Positions 14,073 through 17,955 of a stretch of 17,955 nt of DNA are shown piece after piece; position 1 is the first letter of the stretch; each line of letters starts with the position of its first letter. The DNA is from Flavobacteriales bacterium. Its GTDB lineage: Bacteria; Bacteroidota; Bacteroidia; Flavobacteriales_G; Salibacteraceae. A program made the position numbers and the translations under genes. A model generated the notes under the pieces. It saw only the letters and a list, made by a program, of their open reading frames with translations. It was not told the DNA's origin and searched no databases. The stretch is taken from assembly GCA_003499525.1 (NCBI GenBank), contig DNTB01000082.1, positions 1-17,955 of the forward strand, in the 5' to 3' direction.

Positions 14073-16760
14073 TTATAATTCCGCATATTTAATCTTCTGC
14101 CATTTCATGTAGCGATCATGATCTTTGGACTTGTAGAAAATGGCATAATTATTAAAGGATACTACAAACCCTATAGTACCCTCAGGTAGAAGCTTTTGTA
14201 TTTCCGGGCTGGATTCAAAGTTGTTTTGATAATTTAATGCGCGGGCCCCGGTGCCGAAAACCTTTACGGTTAGCATCTGTAAAGAATTTGATCGATCGTA
14301 AATCACATCTGATACCCGAAGACCATCCATCCGGTAATTGACGGCATTGAATCTTGCAATAGCATTCTTTAGCTGGTTCATTTTTACATTTTGGTCGTTC
14401 AGGATGATCACATAATTGTGCTTGCTCATCGGTTCAAACTTGTAGCCAAACTGTTCGATATCCTTTGCTTTTTCTGCTTCTTTTTCAGCCTCAATTCTCT
14501 CCTTTTCTGCCTGTTCCTGAGCAGATAGTGATGCAAGCAGTTTTTGTGCTTCGAGTCCGTGTTCGTTTTCTGAATAGCGATTGGCAATGTCCTGCAAATC
14601 GGCTTTCATTGCTTCTTTGCCTTCGGTATTTCCTCTTGCGATAGCCCGCATGAGTTCAAATTTTGGCTTGAGCTTGGTTTCGCCGTAGATGAGAATTGCT
14701 TCATCACAACTCCTTACGGTTTGAACATAGTACCCACGTGAAAAATAGCTTTTGTAAATCCTTTCATATTCTGCCACCGCTCGTTTATACTCTTCGCTGT
14801 CCCGGTTAAGATAGTCAGGGTCTTTGATGAGCATGGCAAAATCTGAATTGGGATATTTGCTCAGGATCAAATTCTTGTAGAAATCCGCACTGCTTGGATC
14901 ATCCATTTTACCAAAGAGTATATACAAAGCATAGTATACTTCGAGCTGTTTTTCATGCTCGGGATATCTCTTGTTAAGCTCTTCAAAGGTTTCAATGGTG
15001 CGAGGGATATCTTCCATTTTATCTCGGTATACTAATGCAAGGGCATAGTAGGCATCCTTAATCAATTGGTCAGATTTTGCCATTGCTTCGGGCGTCAAAG
15101 GGAGTTCCTTCAGGTAGTATGCAGGGTCTAGCCAGTCGCCAGTTATGGAAACGGTATCACCATCAGCTGTTACGATATAGTCCGGATCGTCGGACTCTTC
15201 CAATACTTCATCAAGGTTGGCAAATTGCTGTTGTTTGTTGCTTCTTCTCCAATGATCTTCATTTGGTCGGTTACCCCATTTTTGTTTGAAGTCGGATTTT
15301 CCACTTTCAATTAGGGTAGGGTTGTAGAAGTACCATTTTGAGGAGCCACCGGCAGGTCCAAGGGGACCTCCCAATCCACCACCGTCGCTTCCTGGCCCAC
15401 CATCAATTAGCGGTTGATTGATTTCACCGCTTGCTATCTCTCGTTCCGCTATTTTTTGTTCTTCTTCTTCAATTCGCTTTGCTATGATATTCTGAATAAG
15501 CCGATCTCGCTCTTTTTCACTCATCCCGGCAACGCGTTGTAAGCTGTCTTGATGCTGAATGATAGTAGTTTGCTCAACAAGGTCATTAAGGTTGGTGGAT
15601 AGTTTTACTATTTCCTGATAGTTTTCAAACTCAGACGGAAGGTAGGATACCGCGCTGTCATAGTACATCTGGGCTTTTCGGTAATCTGGCCGATCGAAAT
15701 AAATCTGACCTAAACGTAAGAAGGATTCCCCTTTTTGTTCGGTATTGATGGTACTGACTTCTGTAGATTGTAAGAGGTAATCAATGGTCTGTTCAATGTC
15801 CTTTTCGTTATAGGACATTTCGGCTAGCGCATAATAGATTTGATCCTGGAATTCGATGTATTTCTCATCGTTGAGCATTTTGAACAGCATTTTCCGCACC
15901 TCTTCCGCACCTCCGGTATTGAGATTGTACGACATGGCCATTTGAATTTGAGTGTAAAACTCCATTCGGTAATCGGGATGCATCTTTAAAATGGACTCAA
16001 ACATTTTCATCGACTCAAATCGCTCCCCTTCCTCGCGCAACAACTGCCCTAACAAATAGGTCAGGCGAATTCTGTCATCCTTGTTTTTTGTCCTTGAGGC
16101 GGCACTTTTTATTTCTGGAATGGCTAATGGAACATTGTCCTGTTTGAGGTAGAGATCTGCATAGATTTTTTTGATTTCGACTTTATGAGCTTCGGTAAGC
16201 TCTGGTTCAGAGGCTAAATGGTTGACCACTTTCTCAGCCTTGATGTAATTCTCCTGGCGTAACAACGATCTGCAAAGCCAGATTTGCGCATCCAGTCGCG
16301 TATCCTCCTCTTTGTATCTGCGAGCAACAAAGTTGAACAGCTGTTGAGCCCTTGGAAAATCTAGTTTGTAGTAAAAGGCCTTTCCCATTAGAAAATAGGA
16401 ATCATCGATCCATTTTACATGCTCTTTTCCTCTTTTTCTGATAGAATTCTTCTTGATGACCCGGGTACATTTTTCAACAATTTCATCCATTTGGGTGGAT
16501 ACCTGTTGGGCTTCGTTGTCTCCTATTTCCTTGTAAACGGTGAGGCGTTTGCCATAGTCGTCTTGCATGGTTTCATCCAAACTCGCTTCAGCTTCTTTCA
16601 TGATTTCTTTGGCATTGAAGTACCCGTTGAAGTGTGCAAGAGTATTATGATACTGACGATGTGCCCATCCGGTTTTTTCAGTTGAGCAAGACACGGTCAC
16701 ATACAATCCTGTGAGCAGCGCAATAAGAGGAAAAGAAGTACGGTATAGAATTCGGGTCAA
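14073..16760 (-). CDS. sprE: Type IX secretion/gliding lipoprotein SprE (PorW)
   Basis: TPR-rich lipoprotein of the type IX secretion system and gliding apparatus, 895 aa from TTG 16760. The signal peptide (MTRILYRTS, hydrophobic core) ends at C25, then STEKTGWAHRQYHNTLAHFNGYFNAKE, the N-terminal family hallmark. TPR-like helices cover about 95-390. A charged segment (about 410-445) and a Gly-rich linker (about 453-473) precede the WYFYNPTLIESGKSDFKQKWGNRP block typical of SprE. More TPR helices lie at about 555-650, then a Lys/Glu-rich helix and a beta-rich C-terminal domain (last ~115 residues). In Porphyromonas PorW is an outer-membrane lipoprotein needed for T9SS function. The start is uncertain: an in-frame TTG at 16799 coincides with a -7 promoter box, so TTG 16760, which gives a compact signal peptide, is preferred. 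No in-frame ATG is available. Confidence 0.92.
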   Translation of the reverse strand: MTRILYRTSFPLIALLTGLYVTVSCSTEKTGWAHRQYHNTLAHFNGYFNAKEIMKEAEASLDETMQDDYGKRLTVYKEIGDNEAQQVSTQMDEIVEKCTRVIKKNSIRKRGKEHVKWIDDSYFLMGKAFYYKLDFPRAQQLFNFVARRYKEEDTRLDAQIWLCRSLLRQENYIKAEKVVNHLASEPELTEAHKVEIKKIYADLYLKQDNVPLAIPEIKSAASRTKNKDDRIRLTYLLGQLLREEGERFESMKMFESILKMHPDYRMEFYTQIQMAMSYNLNTGGAEEVRKMLFKMLNDEKYIEFQDQIYYALAEMSYNEKDIEQTIDYLLQSTEVSTINTEQKGESFLRLGQIYFDRPDYRKAQMYYDSAVSYLPSEFENYQEIVKLSTNLNDLVEQTTIIQHQDSLQRVAGMSEKERDRLIQNIIAKRIEEEEQKIAEREIASGEINQPLIDGGPGSDGGGLGGPLGPAGGSSKWYFYNPTLIESGKSDFKQKWGNRPNEDHWRRSNKQQQFANLDEVLEESDDPDYIVTADGDTVSITGDWLDPAYYLKELPLTPEAMAKSDQLIKDAYYALALVYRDKMEDIPRTIETFEELNKRYPEHEKQLEVYYALYILFGKMDDPSSADFYKNLILSKYPNSDFAMLIKDPDYLNRDSEEYKRAVAEYERIYKSYFSRGYYVQTVRSCDEAILIYGETKLKPKFELMRAIARGNTEGKEAMKADLQDIANRYSENEHGLEAQKLLASLSAQEQAEKERIEAEKEAEKAKDIEQFGYKFEPMSKHNYVIILNDQNVKMNQLKNAIARFNAVNYRMDGLRVSDVIYDRSNSLQMLTVKVFGTGARALNYQNNFESSPEIQKLLPEGTIGFVVSFNNYAIFYKSKDHDRYMKWQKIKYAEL

Positions 16761-16775
16761 GCCAAAAAGAATAAT

Positions 16776-16797
16776 GCTCGTATAACTTTGTGCGAGC
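16776..16797. repeat. Palindrome enclosing a -7 box in the sprE/M23 divergent region
   Basis: GCTCGTA and TGCGAGC form a 7-bp inverted repeat with one mismatch (a G-U pair in RNA) around the 8-base loop TAACTTTG, itself a perfect -7 consensus on the plus strand. The repeat lies in the proposed sprE 5' leader and directly next to its own -7 box. It could be an operator for a dimeric repressor or an RNA hairpin. Confidence 0.5.
16783..16790 (+). promoter_or_regulatory. Candidate -7 box for the M23 peptidase gene
   Basis: TAACTTTG matches TAnnTTTG exactly and would give a leader of about 60 nt before ATG 16858. No -33 TTG lies within 17-23 nt upstream, so the call rests on the -7 box alone. Confidence 0.35.
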
Positions 16798-16804
16798 AAA
16801 AATA
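16797..16804 (-). promoter_or_regulatory. Candidate -7 box for sprE
   Basis: TATTTTTG on the minus strand matches TAnnTTTG. It ends 36 nt before TTG 16760, giving a leader of about 30 nt, and its last three bases are the upstream in-frame TTG at 16799. No convincing -33 element is seen. It touches the palindrome at 16776-16797. Confidence 0.35.
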
Positions 16805-16857
16805 TTTTATCGTGTAAGATTTAAGAGACAGAATTGTGCTTTATTAGCTCAACCCAC

Positions 16858-17727
16858 ATGGCAGAAGATAAAAAAAAGAAAAAAAACAGACTTGAGCGAC
16901 TGCGCCATAAGTATCGTATGACCATCATTAATGATGATACGTTTGAGGAAGTTTTTAACCTGAAATTGAGCCGGTTAAACATCATTAATTGGGTCGGAGT
17001 TTCCGTTATACTTCTTATAATTCTTAGCATAAGTATAGTCGCATTCACACCGTTGAGAGAGTACATTCCCGGATATAGTGATGTTCAAACCAAAAGAAAT
17101 GCGGCCATCGCCATTTTTAAGGCGGACTCCCTAAACCTTGAGATCAGGAATAGGGACATGTATATCCAAAATATCAGAAACGTACTCTCAGGCGAGATAG
17201 GCACAGATACTGTTCGGGATGAAACAACTGGCAACGATGTTCAGTATGACGGCATTTCGGATGATAGGACCACAGAAGATTCTTTAATGCGCGAGCGAAT
17301 AGAACAATATGAAAAATACAACCTACTCTCGGCCTATAGCAATGAAATTGAAAAGCCGGGTTATTTCCTTTTTTCACCTGTTAAAGGAGTCCTATCCTCT
17401 TCTTTCAATCCTAAAGAAGGACACTATGGAATCGATATAGTTTGTGATGAAGATGAAGCGGTAAAAGCTGCAATGGATGGTACGGTATTTTTTTCTGCTT
17501 TTACTCGAGCTACGGGGTATACTATTCAGCTTCAACATCGCAATGGTTTGATCACAGTATACAAGCATTGCTCAGCAGTGTTTAAGAAAGAGGGAGAGCC
17601 TGTCGAGGCAGGTGAGCCTCTGGGAGTAGTAGGTAATACCGGTGAATACTCAACGGGACCCCACCTGCATTTTGAAATTTGGGAAAACGGGCAACCTGTT
17701 GACCCTCAATTGCTTATTAGCTTTTAG
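16858..17727 (+). CDS. M23 family peptidoglycan endopeptidase, single-pass membrane protein
   Basis: Zinc metallopeptidase of the LytM/M23 family, 289 aa, expected to cut peptidoglycan cross-links in the periplasm. Residues 1-43 form a basic cytoplasmic tail (K-rich, then MTIINDDTFEEVFNLKLSRLN), 44-63 a membrane helix, about 76-165 a charged, partly helical spacer, and 170-289 the M23 domain. The zinc and catalytic residues are present: H189 and D193 (HYGID), H237 (YKHCS), H269 and H271 (GPHLHFEIW), so it should be active. The layout equals that of bactofilin-associated M23 peptidases such as LmdC, in which the cytoplasmic tail contacts bactofilin; a bactofilin gene lies 2.8 kb away. ATG 16858 is preferred to the upstream in-frame TTG. 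rnhA overlaps its stop. Confidence 0.92.
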   Translation: MAEDKKKKKNRLERLRHKYRMTIINDDTFEEVFNLKLSRLNIINWVGVSVILLIILSISIVAFTPLREYIPGYSDVQTKRNAAIAIFKADSLNLEIRNRDMYIQNIRNVLSGEIGTDTVRDETTGNDVQYDGISDDRTTEDSLMRERIEQYEKYNLLSAYSNEIEKPGYFLFSPVKGVLSSSFNPKEGHYGIDIVCDEDEAVKAAMDGTVFFSAFTRATGYTIQLQHRNGLITVYKHCSAVFKKEGEPVEAGEPLGVVGNTGEYSTGPHLHFEIWENGQPVDPQLLISF

Positions 17728-17955
17728 TGGCGCGCATAACAATCTATACAGACGGTGCAGCTCGGGGCAACCCTGGCCCTGGTGGATACGGTGTAGTGTT
17801 GTTATCAGGAGAACATAGAAAAGAGTTATCGGCCGGCTTCAGACAGACTACCAATAACCGAATGGAGCTGTTGGCAGTGATTGTAGCTTTGGAAGCCTTA
17901 AAGGGAAAAGGTCATCATGTCACCGTTTATTCTGATTCTCAGTATGTCGTGAAAG
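17727..17955 (+). CDS. rnhA: Ribonuclease HI (5' part, runs off the window)
   Basis: Endonuclease that degrades the RNA strand of RNA-DNA hybrids; cytoplasmic. The first 76 residues are present and the gene continues past the end. The sequence begins ITIYTDGAARGNPGPGGYGVV, the standard RNase HI N terminus. Three of the four catalytic acidic residues are visible: D9 (YTDG), E47 (NRMEL) and D70 (YSDSQYV). It starts with GTG, whose first base is the last base of the M23 stop codon (TAGTG), so the two are probably cotranscribed and coupled. Confidence 0.95.
   Translation, partial: MARITIYTDGAARGNPGPGGYGVVLLSGEHRKELSAGFRQTTNNRMELLAVIVALEALKGKGHHVTVYSDSQYVVK

Noticed and set aside
16761..16799. 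TTG start adding 13 residues to SprE
   Set aside because: The TTG overlaps a TATTTTTG box, and the shorter form from TTG 16760 gives a standard lipoprotein signal peptide. Kept as an alternative, since there is no in-frame ATG and the promoter is not proven.

Overview
This window carries housekeeping, envelope and secretion genes of a member of the phylum Bacteroidota, most likely a gliding or T9SS-bearing lineage of the Cytophagia/Flavobacteriia type. Four things point there: a SprE/PorW-like gene; an ATP synthase operon that lacks the beta and epsilon genes and has an a subunit with a long His-rich N-terminal extension; a lamin-tail-domain protein with a FlgD-like C-terminal domain; and intergenic sequences with the Bacteroidota promoter pattern (TTTG or TTG, 17-23 nt, TAnnTTTG) instead of Shine-Dalgarno sites. 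I see no mobile element, phage gene, CRISPR array or sign of recent transfer.

Left part (1-7977): tRNA-Asn on the minus strand, then a PfkB-family kinase (+) that ends directly against a large secreted lamin-tail protein (-). A 79-nt divergent region separates that gene from asd (+, aspartate-semialdehyde dehydrogenase). Next come a Bax inhibitor-1/YccA-like membrane protein and, overlapping it by one base, a lipoprotein with a C-terminal TlpA/ResA-like thioredoxin domain and an unusual N-terminal domain.

Middle part (7980-14008, all minus): read in the direction of transcription, bactofilin, AtpZ, a four-helix membrane protein, then atpB-atpE-atpF-atpH-atpA-atpG (a, c, b, delta, alpha, gamma). 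The first three genes overlap one another. atpB has its own well-formed promoter, and an intrinsic-terminator-like hairpin lies between atpE (c) and atpF (b). Beta and epsilon (atpD, atpC) must be elsewhere in the genome.

Right part (14073-17955): the SprE/PorW lipoprotein of the type IX secretion and gliding machinery (-), a divergent promoter region containing a palindrome, an M23 peptidoglycan endopeptidase with a cytoplasmic tail and one membrane helix (+), and the 5' end of rnhA (RNase HI), which overlaps it by one base and runs off the window.

Functional reading: M23 peptidase and bactofilin form a likely cell-shape pair. SprE and the lamin-tail protein fit as T9SS component and candidate cargo. 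The F0F1 genes supply or use the proton gradient that also powers T9SS and gliding. No wholly unknown system is evident. The best leads are the atpE/atpF hairpin, the very short or absent leaders at several promoters, the palindrome between sprE and the M23 gene, the fused TlpA lipoprotein and the His-rich a-subunit extension.
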